DNA from: Mesorhizobium comanense
GTDB lineage: Bacteria > Pseudomonadota > Alphaproteobacteria > Rhizobiales > Rhizobiaceae
Length of the DNA stretch: 64,000 nucleotides
NCBI RefSeq assembly: GCF_005503535.1
Contig: NZ_SCNN01000019.1
Location: forward strand, 55,365 to 119,364
Reading direction: 5' to 3'
Shown here: one piece after another, positions 15,490 to 23,839 of the stretch
Layout: each line of letters opens with the position of its first letter
How positions within the stretch are numbered: the first letter of the stretch is position 1
Program-made: the position numbers and the translations under genes
The notes under the pieces: model-generated
The model's input: the letters and a program-made list of their open reading frames with translations, nothing else
Told to the model about the DNA's origin: nothing
Databases searched by the model: none

Positions 15490-16305
15490 TCACCTTGCCT
15501 TGTCGTAGGCGGCAAGGCCCGGCTTGTAACTCTTCTCGTCGATGAACTGGCGAATACCCTCCTTGCGGCCTTCATTGTCGTGCGAGTTGGCCGCCTCCTG
15601 CGCACGAACCAGATAATCCTCTGCATTGTCGTACGTCATTTCGGCGACGCGGCGGATGGCGTCCTTGGTGGCCTTGAGCGCAATCGGGTTCTTCTTCAAC
15701 AGGATGTTGGCGACCTCGGTGACCCGGTCCTTCAGCTGTGCCAGCGGCAGGCTCTCATTGACCAGCTTCCAGGCAGCGGCCTTTTTGCCATCGATCAGTT
15801 CGCCAGTCAGCGCGTGATACATGGCGTCGCGCATCGACAGGAGGTCGACCACCACCTTGGTGGCGCCGCCGCCGGGCAGGATGCCCCAGTTGATCTCGGA
15901 CAAAGCAAACTGCGCCTCGTCGGCGGCAAAGGCGAGGTCGCAGGCGAAGAGCGGACCATAGCCGCCGCCGAAACACCAGCCATTGACCATGGCGATGGTC
16001 GGCTTGCCGTACCAGCGCAGGCGCCGCCACCAGCCATAGGCTTCCGCTTGGGCCTTGCGGACGGCGCCGAGCCCCTTGGCCTCGGTCTCGCGGAAATACT
16101 CCTTGAGGTCCATGCCGGCCGACCAGGCGCTGCCCTCGCCGGAAAGCACCAGCACGCCGACATCGTCATGGAACTCCAGCTCGTCCAGGACCTCCATCAT
16201 GCGCCGGTTGAGCGCCGGATTCATGCAGTTGCGCTTGTCCGGCCGGTTGAAGCGCACCCAGGCGATGCCGGCCTCGACATCGAAGGCAACGGTCTCTTCG
16301 CTCAT
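15490..16305 (-). CDS. p-Hydroxycinnamoyl-CoA hydratase/lyase (feruloyl-CoA to vanillin)
   Basis: 271-residue crotonase-fold enzyme that hydrates and cleaves feruloyl-, caffeoyl- or coumaroyl-CoA to the aromatic aldehyde and acetyl-CoA. It carries stretches distinctive of HCHL rather than ordinary enoyl-CoA hydratases: AWSAGMDLKEYFRE, KPTIAMVNGWCFGGG, LSEINWGI with the catalytic Glu, and the C-terminal DEKSYKPGLAAYDK. The ATG at 16305 has GGGAGG nine bases upstream. It is co-directional with the CoA ligase and divergent from a MarR regulator with two palindromic operators in between. No vanillin dehydrogenase is in the window. Confidence 0.92.
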   Translation of the reverse strand: MSEETVAFDVEAGIAWVRFNRPDKRNCMNPALNRRMMEVLDELEFHDDVGVLVLSGEGSAWSAGMDLKEYFRETEAKGLGAVRKAQAEAYGWWRRLRWYGKPTIAMVNGWCFGGGYGPLFACDLAFAADEAQFALSEINWGILPGGGATKVVVDLLSMRDAMYHALTGELIDGKKAAAWKLVNESLPLAQLKDRVTEVANILLKKNPIALKATKDAIRRVAEMTYDNAEDYLVRAQEAANSHDNEGRKEGIRQFIDEKSYKPGLAAYDKAR

Positions 16306-16341
16306 GACGGACATCCTCCCATGGTATTGCTGAAGAATATA

Positions 16342-16356
16342 GCTATGCAGCATAGC
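16342..16356. promoter_or_regulatory. MarR operator palindrome 1 (hydroxycinnamate genes)
   Basis: GCTATGC-A-GCATAGC, a perfect 7-1-7 inverted repeat located 37 bases upstream of the hydratase/lyase start. Confidence 0.75.
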
Positions 16357-16365
16357 GATCTGTTT

Positions 16366-16380
16366 GCTATGTCGCATAGT
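16366..16380. promoter_or_regulatory. MarR operator palindrome 2 (hydroxycinnamate genes)
   Basis: GCTATG-TCG-CATAGT. Its centre lies 24 bases from that of operator 1, and the same half-site GCTATG is used. Confidence 0.72.
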
Positions 16381-16425
16381 CTTTTGGGGTTGACAAGGGC
16401 GTTGATCGCGGCGATCGCTTGCTGC

Positions 16426-16899
16426 ATGGACAAGATCGACGCCGACGGGGATCTCAACGCACCGGGGACAATGACCGAAGACGCGCTCGACGCGCAGATC
16501 GGCTATAATCTCAAGCGTGCTTCGGCTTTGGCGATGAACGATTTCGCGATCGAGCTGGCCGATGCCGGGCTGCGTCCGGTGACCTACGGCATGCTGGCGC
16601 TGATCGATGAGCGGCCCGGCATCCGCGCCGCCGAACTCTGCCGCCGGCTCGGCATGAAGAGCGCCAACATGGCGCCGCTGCTGGCCGAACTCGAGGAGCG
16701 CGGGATGGTCGAACGCGACGACCACGCCGAGGACAAGCGCGTACGGGTGCTCACCCTGACGCCGGCCGCAAGGGAGGCCATGCCGGGCTGGCTGCAACAG
16801 GTTCGCCGGCACGAGGACCGGTTTTTGCAGCGGCTGACGAAGAAGGAACGGGCGACACTGCTGCGCCTGCTGCGCCTGATCTGGACGGACGAAGGCTGA
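16426..16899 (+). CDS. MarR-family repressor, probable regulator of hydroxycinnamate catabolism
   Basis: 157-residue winged-helix regulator. The HTH lies at about residues 68-92 (IRAAELCRRLGMKSANMAPLLAELEERGMV), followed by the wing DDHAEDKRVRVLTLT and C-terminal dimerisation helices. It is divergent from the hydratase/lyase and ligase genes, with two GCTATG..CATAGC palindromes in the intergenic region. By analogy with ferulate regulators, hydroxycinnamoyl-CoA is the likely inducer (inference). The start could also be the ATG at 16471, which begins MTEDALDAQIGYN, where family similarity starts. Confidence 0.85.
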   Translation: MDKIDADGDLNAPGTMTEDALDAQIGYNLKRASALAMNDFAIELADAGLRPVTYGMLALIDERPGIRAAELCRRLGMKSANMAPLLAELEERGMVERDDHAEDKRVRVLTLTPAAREAMPGWLQQVRRHEDRFLQRLTKKERATLLRLLRLIWTDEG

Positions 16900-16906
16900 G
16901 CGCGGC

Positions 16907-16972
16907 CTAGAGCGTTTGTTTGACGCAATTCCAGACGGAAAACCGCTCACACTTTTCCTGAAATTGCTCTAG
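16907..16972. repeat. Family C repeat, copy 1
   Basis: Element bounded by CTAGAGC and GCTCTAG, with an internal CCGCTCACACTTTTCCTG core shared with 47144-47274. Its terminal CTAG supplies the TAG stop codon of the gene at 16969. Confidence 0.75.
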
Positions 16973-17652
16973 CTGGTTTCCGCCTCCGGCGTGGAAAGCC
17001 TGAGCACCAGCGCCGCCAGCGCGATCACCGGCGGGACGACGAAGCACCAGACATTGGCGAAGGCATAGCCGAGAGCGGCGGCTGCGCAGCCGGCGGCGAA
17101 GACGGCGACCGCCGCCGCCATGCGCCGCAGGCGCGTGACGAGCGCCGTGCGGGCGTCCGGCGATGTGCCGCCGATGAGGTCAGCGATGTCGATCATGATC
17201 TGGGTGGTGGTGCCGGTCATCAATGTCGAGGGCGGCGCCGCCGCGAGGTGGACGCGATGCACAGCGTTCTGGATCGCCATGGCGGCGACCAGGACCATAC
17301 CGGTAACGATCGCGGCCAGGCTGTCGCCATTGGCGAAAGGGCCGAGGCGGATCGCCAGCACGGCGCCGACGACGAGCAGCGCCAGTTTGGTCCCAAGCAG
17401 GACCACCAGCGCCGGCCACCCATGCCTGCGCAGGCGTTCGCCGGCCAGCCTGGTCAGGATGACGACGATGCAGAACACCGGCAATGCCAGCAGCTTCGCC
17501 AGCACGCCCGAAATGCCCAGCACCAGCGAAGCCCCCAGCGTGACGAAATTGCCGGTCACATGGGCGGTGAACAGGCCCTGAAGCGCCAGAAACCCCGCCG
17601 TGTCGACATAGCCGCCATTGAGGCTGAGCAGCAGCGGCAGTGTGGGTTTCAT
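16969..17652 (-). CDS. DUF1275 (YoaK-type) membrane protein
   Basis: 227 residues with six hydrophobic segments. The family signature is at the N-terminus: LSLNGGYVDTAGFLALQGLFTAHVTGNFV, followed by helices up to the AAPPSTLMTGTTTQIMID loop near residue 140, which is also characteristic. DUF1275 proteins are inner-membrane proteins of unknown transport or stress role. The stop codon TAG is contributed by a dispersed family C repeat, so the last residues may have been altered by repeat insertion. Confidence 0.88.
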   Translation of the reverse strand: MKPTLPLLLSLNGGYVDTAGFLALQGLFTAHVTGNFVTLGASLVLGISGVLAKLLALPVFCIVVILTRLAGERLRRHGWPALVVLLGTKLALLVVGAVLAIRLGPFANGDSLAAIVTGMVLVAAMAIQNAVHRVHLAAAPPSTLMTGTTTQIMIDIADLIGGTSPDARTALVTRLRRMAAAVAVFAAGCAAAALGYAFANVWCFVVPPVIALAALVLRLSTPEAETS

Positions 17653-17750
17653 GGCGGCGTCTCGCGTCCCGGGAGGCGCCAGCCTCTCACATCCCGGGAC
17701 CGTATTCCACTTGCGCCTGGCTCTTACCGCCGTTCGGTCTTGACCCGGCC

Positions 17751-18848
17751 CTATCCCAGAATGATCCGGATTGCCTGATCGACCACCGGATGCAGGCCGC
17801 TGGCCTGGAAGGAGAGGCGGTTGCCGGAGCCGACATTGCTGGTCATGGCGATGGTGAGATCCGTTTCGGGGTCGTGCAGCATCACCGCGACGTAGCCCGG
17901 AATGCTGCCCTGATGACCGTAGAAGGCGCGATCGGCATAGGCGCTCTGGAACATGCCGGCGCCGGTTTCGCGCATGCGCGTGCCCGGGAAACTCGCCGGC
18001 ACGCGGTTATCGAACATCTCGGCGAAGAAGGGCGGCGACAGGAGTTTTCCCGAAAACAGGCCGCGCATGAAGTCCACCATGTCGGACGGGGTCGACACCA
18101 TGTCGCCGCAGCCATAGGCGGCGCCGAACGGGAAGGAGTCGGAGGAATCCTGCAGGTCGTCGGAGTAGGGCAGCACGCCATCCATGCGCCACATCTCGCC
18201 GCCCGAGGCGATGTCGGTCGGTGCGTTCGGCGCCGGCGGCGGGCGATGGTAGTAGCCGCGCACCATCGATTTTTCCGGAAAGGCCTCGGTCGCGGGCGAC
18301 CATGTGTTCTTCAGCCCGAGTGGCTCGAGGATGGCGCTCCTGACATAGGCGCCCAGCGACCGGCCCGAAACCGCCTCGATCACCATGCCGGCCAGGACAT
18401 AGCCGGTGTTGTTGTAGACGGCGGGTCCGCCCGGGGCCTTCTGCTTGTCGGAGGCAAAGGCGATGTCGACCAGCTGTTGCGGCGTCCACTGCCGGGTCGG
18501 GTCCATCGGAATGTAATATTCGAACTCCGGCAGGCCGTTGCGATGATTGACGAGCTGGCGCACGGAAATGGTTTTCGCGCCCGGCAGGTCCGGGAACCAG
18601 ACGGAGATCGGCGCGCCAAGATCGAGCTTGCCGGTCTCGGCGAGTTTCACGAGCGCCGCCGCGACAAAGGTCTTGGTGCAGCTGCCGATCTTGAACAGCT
18701 GGTCCGGGGTGACTGGCGTGCCGTGCTTGCGGTCGGCGAGACCTGCGGTGAGGGCGGTTGGCGTCGCGCCTGTGGAGTAGGCGAGCGAAGCGCCCACGGC
18801 ACCGTCGGCGAGGTAGGCGGCGAGGAGAGAGGTCAGGTCTTTAGGCAT
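17751..18848 (-). CDS. Serine hydrolase of the beta-lactamase / D-Ala carboxypeptidase class C family
   Basis: 365 residues. The catalytic Ser-x-x-Lys is SCTK near residue 56. The tyrosine motif is YNN near 144 (VYNNTGYVLAGMVIE). The third motif is GHQGSIPGY (family HxG) near 315. No signal peptide is seen from the ATG at 18848, so a cytosolic or leaderless enzyme is predicted, unlike secreted AmpC. Members include D-amino-peptidases and esterases. Given the neighbouring peptide-binding protein and amino-acid oxidase, a D-amino-acid peptide hydrolase is a reasonable but unproven guess. Confidence 0.85.
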   Translation of the reverse strand: MPKDLTSLLAAYLADGAVGASLAYSTGATPTALTAGLADRKHGTPVTPDQLFKIGSCTKTFVAAALVKLAETGKLDLGAPISVWFPDLPGAKTISVRQLVNHRNGLPEFEYYIPMDPTRQWTPQQLVDIAFASDKQKAPGGPAVYNNTGYVLAGMVIEAVSGRSLGAYVRSAILEPLGLKNTWSPATEAFPEKSMVRGYYHRPPPAPNAPTDIASGGEMWRMDGVLPYSDDLQDSSDSFPFGAAYGCGDMVSTPSDMVDFMRGLFSGKLLSPPFFAEMFDNRVPASFPGTRMRETGAGMFQSAYADRAFYGHQGSIPGYVAVMLHDPETDLTIAMTSNVGSGNRLSFQASGLHPVVDQAIRIILG

Positions 18849-18868
18849 GATGGTCTCGCTTTCTTTTC

Positions 18869-19012
18869 CCTTCTCCCCTTGCGGGAGAAGGTGGATCGGC
18901 GCGCAGCGCCGAGACGGATGAGAGGTGTTCCAGCGGAGTGAGGCGTCGGCGTTCCCTGGAACACCCCTCATCCGTCGCCTTCGGCGACACCTTCTCCCAC
19001 AAGGGGAGAAGG
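18869..19012. repeat. Family A dispersed palindromic repeat, copy 3
   Basis: Same arrangement of inner hairpins as copy 2 (GATCGGCG type left, TCGCC type right). It separates the hydrolase gene from the upstream solute-binding protein gene on the same strand. Confidence 0.85.
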
Positions 19013-19025
19013 GGAGCAGCGCCCC

Positions 19026-20630
19026 TCACTCCGCCATGTCGACGGCGGCGAAGTTCTGCCGGCCGAACGGGTCCAGCACGTAGTTGAGCACGCTCTTGCG
19101 CACGGGGATCGCCACCACCGAATGGGCGATCGGGGCCACCGGCACTTCCTCCTTCAGGATCGCCTGCGCCTTGCCGTAGATCGCGGCGCGTTCTTTCGGG
19201 TCGGCGGCGACGCGGCCTTCGTCGAGCAGCTTCTCGAAATCCTTGTCGCACCAGCGCGAGCGGTTGGAGCCGCCCTTCACGCCGTCGCAGGACAGGAGAT
19301 AGCTCAGCATGTTGTCGGGATCGCCATTGTCGCTGCTGCCGCCGAGCAGGAACGTGTCCTGTTCGCCGGCCGCGGTGCGCTTGAGATATTCGCCCCATTC
19401 GAAGGAGACGATCTCGGCCTGAACGCCGACCTTTGCCCAGTCTGCCTGGATCATCTCGGCCATGCGCTTGGCGTTGGGATTGTAGGGGCGCGACACCGGC
19501 ATCGCCCACAGGCTGACCTTCAGGCCGGTTTCGTGGCCGGCCTCCTTCAGCAGCTTCTTCGCGCCATCGGGATCGTAGTCGATGCCGGCGTCGGTAACCG
19601 CGCCGAGCTGGGCCGGCGGCACCACGCTGCCGGCCACTGTGCCGGCGCCGGCATAGACGGCTTCCACGATCGCCTTGCGGTCGATGGCCTTGGCCAGCGC
19701 CATGCGCACGCGCTTGTCACCCAGCGGCTGGTGCTCGACATTGAAGCCGAGGATGCCGATGTTCTGGCCTTTCAGGTCGAGCACGTTGATGTCGGGGTCG
19801 GAGCGCAGTTCGGCGACAGCGCTTGGCGGCGGTGGCGCGGCGACCTGGCATTCGTTCGCCTTGATGCGCTCGACGCGGGTGGTCGGCTCGGGCGTGATGG
19901 CGAAGACCAGCGTGTCGATCTTCGGCGCGCCGCGCCAATAGTCGGGGTTGGCGGCGTAGCGGACCTGGCTGTCGGGCACATAGGCCTGGAGCACGAACGG
20001 GCCGGTGCCGACCGGGGCGCTGTCGATCAGTTCCGGCGTGCCGGCGGCGACCATCTTTTCGGTCTGCTCCAGCGACAGGATGGAGAGATAGTCCAGCGCC
20101 AGCCCGGCGAGGAAGGTGACGTTGGCCGAGGTCAGCGTGAAGCGCACCGTGTTGTCATCGACCTTCTCGATCTTGTCGATCAGCGTGCCCATGCCCAGCG
20201 CGTTGAAGTACTCGTAATTCCCGCCGCCGAGCTTGTGGTAGGGATTGTTGGCGTCGCGCTGGCGGTTGAAGGTGTAGAGCACGTCGTCGGCGTCGAAGTC
20301 GCGCGTCGGCGTGAAATGCTCGTTCGACTGGAACTTGACGCCGTGGCGCAGATGGAACGTGTAGGTCTTGCCGTCCGGCGAGACATCCCAGCTCTCGGCC
20401 AGCGCCGGCCCGACCTCGGTCGTGCCGGGCTTGAACTCGACCAGCCGGTTGAAGATCGTCTTGGCTGCGGCGTCCATGGTGGAATCGGCAATGCCGATCG
20501 CCGGATTGAAGGTCTCGGGATTGGCTTCCGAGCAATAGACCAGCGTCTTGGCAAGGCCCTCTCCGCCGGCAAGGGCGGACGAGGCCAGAAGGGTCGAGGC
20601 AAACACTGCGCGCAGAATGGTGGATTTCAT
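19026..20630 (-). CDS. ABC transporter substrate-binding protein, peptide type (SBP_bac_5)
   Basis: 534-residue periplasmic binding protein with a signal peptide (MKSTILRAVFASTLLASSALA). Family 5 marks are EANPETFNPAIGIADSTMDAAAKTI near residue 37, the GKTYTFHLRHGVKFQSNE loop near 110, and the SAPVGTGPFVLQAYVPDSQ region near 205. It resembles DppA-like dipeptide or D-amino-acid peptide binders. The ATG at 20630 follows AGGAG. No permease or ATPase gene is adjacent, so it must work with a transporter encoded elsewhere. It is co-directional with an amino-acid oxidase upstream and a peptidase-like hydrolase downstream. Confidence 0.92.
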   Translation of the reverse strand: MKSTILRAVFASTLLASSALAGGEGLAKTLVYCSEANPETFNPAIGIADSTMDAAAKTIFNRLVEFKPGTTEVGPALAESWDVSPDGKTYTFHLRHGVKFQSNEHFTPTRDFDADDVLYTFNRQRDANNPYHKLGGGNYEYFNALGMGTLIDKIEKVDDNTVRFTLTSANVTFLAGLALDYLSILSLEQTEKMVAAGTPELIDSAPVGTGPFVLQAYVPDSQVRYAANPDYWRGAPKIDTLVFAITPEPTTRVERIKANECQVAAPPPPSAVAELRSDPDINVLDLKGQNIGILGFNVEHQPLGDKRVRMALAKAIDRKAIVEAVYAGAGTVAGSVVPPAQLGAVTDAGIDYDPDGAKKLLKEAGHETGLKVSLWAMPVSRPYNPNAKRMAEMIQADWAKVGVQAEIVSFEWGEYLKRTAAGEQDTFLLGGSSDNGDPDNMLSYLLSCDGVKGGSNRSRWCDKDFEKLLDEGRVAADPKERAAIYGKAQAILKEEVPVAPIAHSVVAIPVRKSVLNYVLDPFGRQNFAAVDMAE

Positions 20631-20679
20631 CGCAGACGCTCCTGATGACACTATCGGGGTTGAGAGAGGGAAACGAACG

Positions 20680-21813
20680 TCATGGCGTCGCCGCCGGGAC
20701 AAGAAAGCGATCGGGCGCCAGCGCCGCGGCGGTGACGCCGAGCGCGGTGACATCGTCGGGCAGCGGCGCGCCGCGCATCAGCGCCGCGCCCAGCCTGGCC
20801 AGCGCCAGCGACACCTGAAACCCGTAGCCGCCCTGGCCGCCGAGCCAGAAGAAACCGGGCAGGCGCGGGTCGAAGCCGATGACAGGCGTGCGGTCGGGCG
20901 CGAAGGTGCGCAGGCCCGCCCACGGCGTCGAGGGACGGCCGATGCGCATCGACGTTGCCTGCTCGATGCGGTCGACGGCGATCGCGACGTCGATGTCTTC
21001 GGGGTACGCGTCGCACGGTTCGGTGTCGGTCTCGTCGGCGAGCGAGCCAATCAGCCTGCCGGCATCGGGCTTGAAGTAGAATTGTTCGTGCAGGTCGACC
21101 ACCAGCGGCCAGCCTGATATGTCGGCGCCGGCGGGTGGATCGAACAGGAAAGCGGTGCGGCGCTTGGGCTGGAAGCCGAGGCCGGAGAGGCCCGCCAGGC
21201 TGGCGACGGTATCGACCCAGGCACCGGCCGCATTGACGACGATGTCGGCGCTGTGGACGCCAGCGTTCGTCTCGACCCGAAAGGCGCCGCCGTTGCGCGA
21301 TATGGCGCGGACTTCCTCCCCGGTGCGGATCAAGCCGCCGCCGGCCTTCAGCGCCGAGGCGCAGTCCGCCAGCATCTTGCCGGTGTCGACATCGACCGCG
21401 TCCGGCTCATAGACGCCGCCGCAGGTTGCTTCAGCGGCAATGACGGGAACCAGCGCGTGCAGCTCGGCCGCCGACAGGCGGCGCACGCTGGGCACCAGCG
21501 CCTGCAAGTCGCCGGCCAGCCGGTCGATCGCTGCGTCGTCGCCGTTCCAGCCGACATGCAGCGCGCCGCGCCGATGGGCGACGAAACCGCCATCGACGAT
21601 TTGCCGCCGGCTGGCCAGCGTGAGCGCGCGCACCAGCCGGTTGCCATAGGTTTCGGTGAAGAGAGCGGCGGAGCGGCCGCTGGCGTGGTAGCCCAGATGC
21701 GGCTCGCGTTCGAGGACGGTGATTTCGGCCCAGTCGCGCATGGCGGCCGCCAGGGAAAGGCCGGCGATGCCGCCGCCGATGACGACGATTTTTGGGGAGG
21801 ATTTCGACTGCAT
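20680..21813 (-). CDS. FAD-dependent amino-acid oxidase/dehydrogenase (DAO family)
   Basis: 377-residue flavoprotein. An N-terminal dinucleotide-binding motif (IVVIGGGIAGLSLAAAM) is followed by YHASGRSAALFTETYG, the typical DAO loop. The second FAD-contact region is VVNAAGAWVD near residue 193, and the C-terminal signature is FFWLGGQGGYGFQ. Closest in style are glycine/D-amino-acid oxidases and DadA-like dehydrogenases. It lies upstream of the peptide-binding protein gene on the same strand and divergent from an XRE-cupin regulator, suggesting a small catabolic unit for (D-)amino acids or amines. The substrate is inferred only. Confidence 0.87.
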   Translation of the reverse strand: MQSKSSPKIVVIGGGIAGLSLAAAMRDWAEITVLEREPHLGYHASGRSAALFTETYGNRLVRALTLASRRQIVDGGFVAHRRGALHVGWNGDDAAIDRLAGDLQALVPSVRRLSAAELHALVPVIAAEATCGGVYEPDAVDVDTGKMLADCASALKAGGGLIRTGEEVRAISRNGGAFRVETNAGVHSADIVVNAAGAWVDTVASLAGLSGLGFQPKRRTAFLFDPPAGADISGWPLVVDLHEQFYFKPDAGRLIGSLADETDTEPCDAYPEDIDVAIAVDRIEQATSMRIGRPSTPWAGLRTFAPDRTPVIGFDPRLPGFFWLGGQGGYGFQVSLALARLGAALMRGAPLPDDVTALGVTAAALAPDRFLVPAATP

Positions 21814-21827
21814 CCGCCAGTCGTAAA

Positions 21828-21872
21828 AATAATTTCGTATCCAGTCAATATTTAGCGTATAAGAAAATTATT
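21828..21872. promoter_or_regulatory. AT-rich inverted/direct repeats in the oxidase/XRE-cupin intergenic region
   Basis: AATAATTTC (21828-21836) faces GAAAATTATT (21863-21872). CGTAT is repeated directly 20 bases apart (21836 and 21856). It is a likely operator for the divergent XRE-cupin regulator. Confidence 0.5.
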
Positions 21873-21947
21873 GATGTTGTTGATGGGGGCGGGGAGTTCG
21901 ACTACCTAGGACCGAAAGCGGGCTGATCGCCGCGCATGGAGCTGACA

Positions 21948-22565
21948 ATGTCGGAGCAACCGAACCTCGGTGATTGCCTTCGGTCTTTGAGAAAGACGCA
22001 TGGCTGGACCTTGCAGGAGGTCAGCGCGCTCACCGGTGTCGCGGTGTCGACGCTGTCCAAGGTCGAGAACGACCAGATGTCGCTGAGCTACGACAAGCTG
22101 CTGCAGATCTGCGAAGGGCTCGGCATCCATGTGACGGAATTGCTCAGCGGCGACCGCAAGCAGCCGGCGGCGCGCACGCGCCGTTCCGTGACGTCGCCAG
22201 CCAACACGCTGCGCCAGCTGACCCGCAACTACGACTACCGCTATCTCGCCACCGATCTCGTGCGCAAGCGCATGGTGCCGATCCACGCCTATGCGCGCGC
22301 CCGCACGCCGGAGGAATTCGGCCCGCTGACCAGGCACGCCGGCGAGGAATTCCTGATCGTGCTCAAGGGCGAGATCGAGCTGCACACCGACCAGTACGCG
22401 CCGGTGCGGCTGAAGGCGGGCGAGAGCGTCTACATCGATTCCACCATGGGCCACGCCTATCTCTCGGTGGGCGAAGGCGAGGCCGAGATGCTGTGTGTCT
22501 GTTCCGGCGACGAGCCCGACATGGAAGGCACGCTGCTGAGCGTGCTGGATGTGGTGGAGGGGTAG
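21948..22565 (+). CDS. XRE-family regulator with C-terminal cupin domain
   Basis: 205 residues. The HTH lies at residues 9-65 (LGDCLRSLRKTHGWTLQEVSALTGVAVSTLSKVEN). The cupin barrel occupies about residues 105-190, with HAGEEFLIVLKGEIELHTD and LKAGESVYIDSTMGHAY. Such HTH-cupin proteins usually sense the substrate of a nearby catabolic enzyme. The start at 21948 follows GGAG at six bases, whereas the upstream in-frame ATG at 21936 has no ribosome site. It is divergent from the DAO-family oxidase, which is the probable target. The binding site is probably the AT-rich repeat in between. Confidence 0.88.
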   Translation: MSEQPNLGDCLRSLRKTHGWTLQEVSALTGVAVSTLSKVENDQMSLSYDKLLQICEGLGIHVTELLSGDRKQPAARTRRSVTSPANTLRQLTRNYDYRYLATDLVRKRMVPIHAYARARTPEEFGPLTRHAGEEFLIVLKGEIELHTDQYAPVRLKAGESVYIDSTMGHAYLSVGEGEAEMLCVCSGDEPDMEGTLLSVLDVVEG

Positions 22566-22639
22566 GGCGCGTGCCAATCGCGTCGGCTTCGATTGCCGGA
22601 CGTTTGCGTTACCCTCTCAGAGGGTCGTGATCAGGGGCG

Positions 22640-23200
22640 CTACCTGTAGAAAAGGACTTTGCCACCAGGAACGAGTTGTTGGCAGAAGTCGTAGTCGGCA
22701 ATGTTCCGGGTCAAAAGGACAAGCCCCGATTTCAATGCCTGCAGGTACAAGGTGCAGTCATGCAGGCAGCGCAGCTTCTGGTCATCCTGGTAACCCTGCA
22801 GGCGGCAGAGCACGCCATTGAGAACAGCAGCGCGGCCGAGGACGTCGGCATCGGGCGTCAGGATCCGGTGTCCGGGCATGGACCGGATTACCTCGCTCAC
22901 AGCCTTATGCGCCCCCGCGGTGCGAGGATCATCCGGATGCAGGACGCCAAGCGTATGGGCCAACTCCTGGATGCAGATGGCTGAATGGTTGTTGTGCCGG
23001 CCGTCCATGATCTGCCTGACCAACGCAGGCGCTTTGCCTTGCAGCCTGTCGATGTAAACACAGGTGTCGAGCAACAGGCTTTGCCCGCCGACCTCGCCCT
23101 CGTTCACGAAGGGCAACTGATCATCTGGCCGGCGAGCACGTGTTTTGGCCGGGAGGCCCCGGAGGAAGCGAAGGGCCGCTTCGACATCGAATTCCGACAC
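22640..23200 (-). CDS. PIN-domain (VapC-type) toxin
   Basis: 186 residues. A 40-residue extension precedes the PIN fold. Its acidic residues are visible in LLLDTCVYIDRLQ, ICIQELAHTLG, DADVLGRAAVLNG and LLTRNIADYD, giving the quartet expected of a magnesium-dependent RNase. It begins with GTG at 23200, 11 bases after the stop of an upstream protein that looks like its antitoxin. PIN toxins cleave tRNA or rRNA. The target here is unknown. The N-terminal extension (FDVEAALRFLRGLPAKTRARR) is not typical of VapC and may contact the partner. Confidence 0.82.
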   Translation of the reverse strand: MSEFDVEAALRFLRGLPAKTRARRPDDQLPFVNEGEVGGQSLLLDTCVYIDRLQGKAPALVRQIMDGRHNNHSAICIQELAHTLGVLHPDDPRTAGAHKAVSEVIRSMPGHRILTPDADVLGRAAVLNGVLCRLQGYQDDQKLRCLHDCTLYLQALKSGLVLLTRNIADYDFCQQLVPGGKVLFYR

Positions 23201-23211
23201 TCGAACCCCAA

Positions 23212-23580
23212 TCAGAAGCCAAGCTTGATGTCTGGATCGATGGTTCCCTCAAGCTTGTTCATGGTCGCGGGGAAATTGTCCTCGAGCGCAACATTCGCGA
23301 GCGCGAACTCAAGCAACTCCGTGTCACCCTTGATGCCGGTCTGGCGCTTGGCCTGTTCAATGAGAGCATGGCTCAGACGAGCTGTGATCCGCTCGTCCTT
23401 GGAACCGATCAGGCCCTTGCGAATGGCGGCGCGAAGCGTCTGCCGAACGACAAACGTCTGCTCGCCCGGCACATTCCTGTCGGCGTCCTTGCTGATCCGG
23501 CTCCGCAGGCGCTTCTTTTTTGCAGCCAGGCGCTGTTGCGGATCCGTCGGTGACGACCGCACCCTTGGCGTCTTCGTCAT
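23212..23580 (-). CDS. Probable antitoxin of the PIN-domain toxin
   Basis: 122 residues, basic N-terminal half (QQRLAAKKKRLRSRISKD). The central part ITARLSHALIEQAKRQTGIKGDTELLEFALANVAL resembles a ribbon-helix-helix or related DNA-binding motif, and the tail is acidic. It directly precedes the toxin gene, in the usual antitoxin-first order. A perfect 12-base palindrome 21 bases upstream of the ATG is a likely autoregulatory site. At 122 residues it is longer than classical VapB (70-90), so it may be a distinct antitoxin type. Confidence 0.72.
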   Translation of the reverse strand: MTKTPRVRSSPTDPQQRLAAKKKRLRSRISKDADRNVPGEQTFVVRQTLRAAIRKGLIGSKDERITARLSHALIEQAKRQTGIKGDTELLEFALANVALEDNFPATMNKLEGTIDPDIKLGF

Positions 23581-23601
23581 ATCGCGATCCTCCTGCTGTT
23601 A

Positions 23602-23613
23602 GCCAAATTTGGC
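23602..23613. promoter_or_regulatory. Palindromic operator of the toxin-antitoxin pair
   Basis: GCCAAATTTGGC, a perfect 12-base palindrome just upstream of the antitoxin start. Nothing else is recognised in the 259-base gap to the SDR gene. Confidence 0.6.
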
Positions 23614-23839
23614 ACTTTGTCGAACATAGCAGGTGCCAGCGGCGCTGTCACTTGGAAGCTCAATCAGATTGCAGGCCCTGCCAGCCCAGTAGCGGAGAAG
23701 ATATCCGGCAGGGCAATGAGGGGTAGCGCGGCCCGACCAAGTTTTCTGCAGGTCGATTCAGTCTTTCTGGTTCGAACTGGCCGGCGAAACCGGCTATATG
23801 ACCCGCTGAAAACTCCCGCCAGCCAATGAGGAAAACCCG

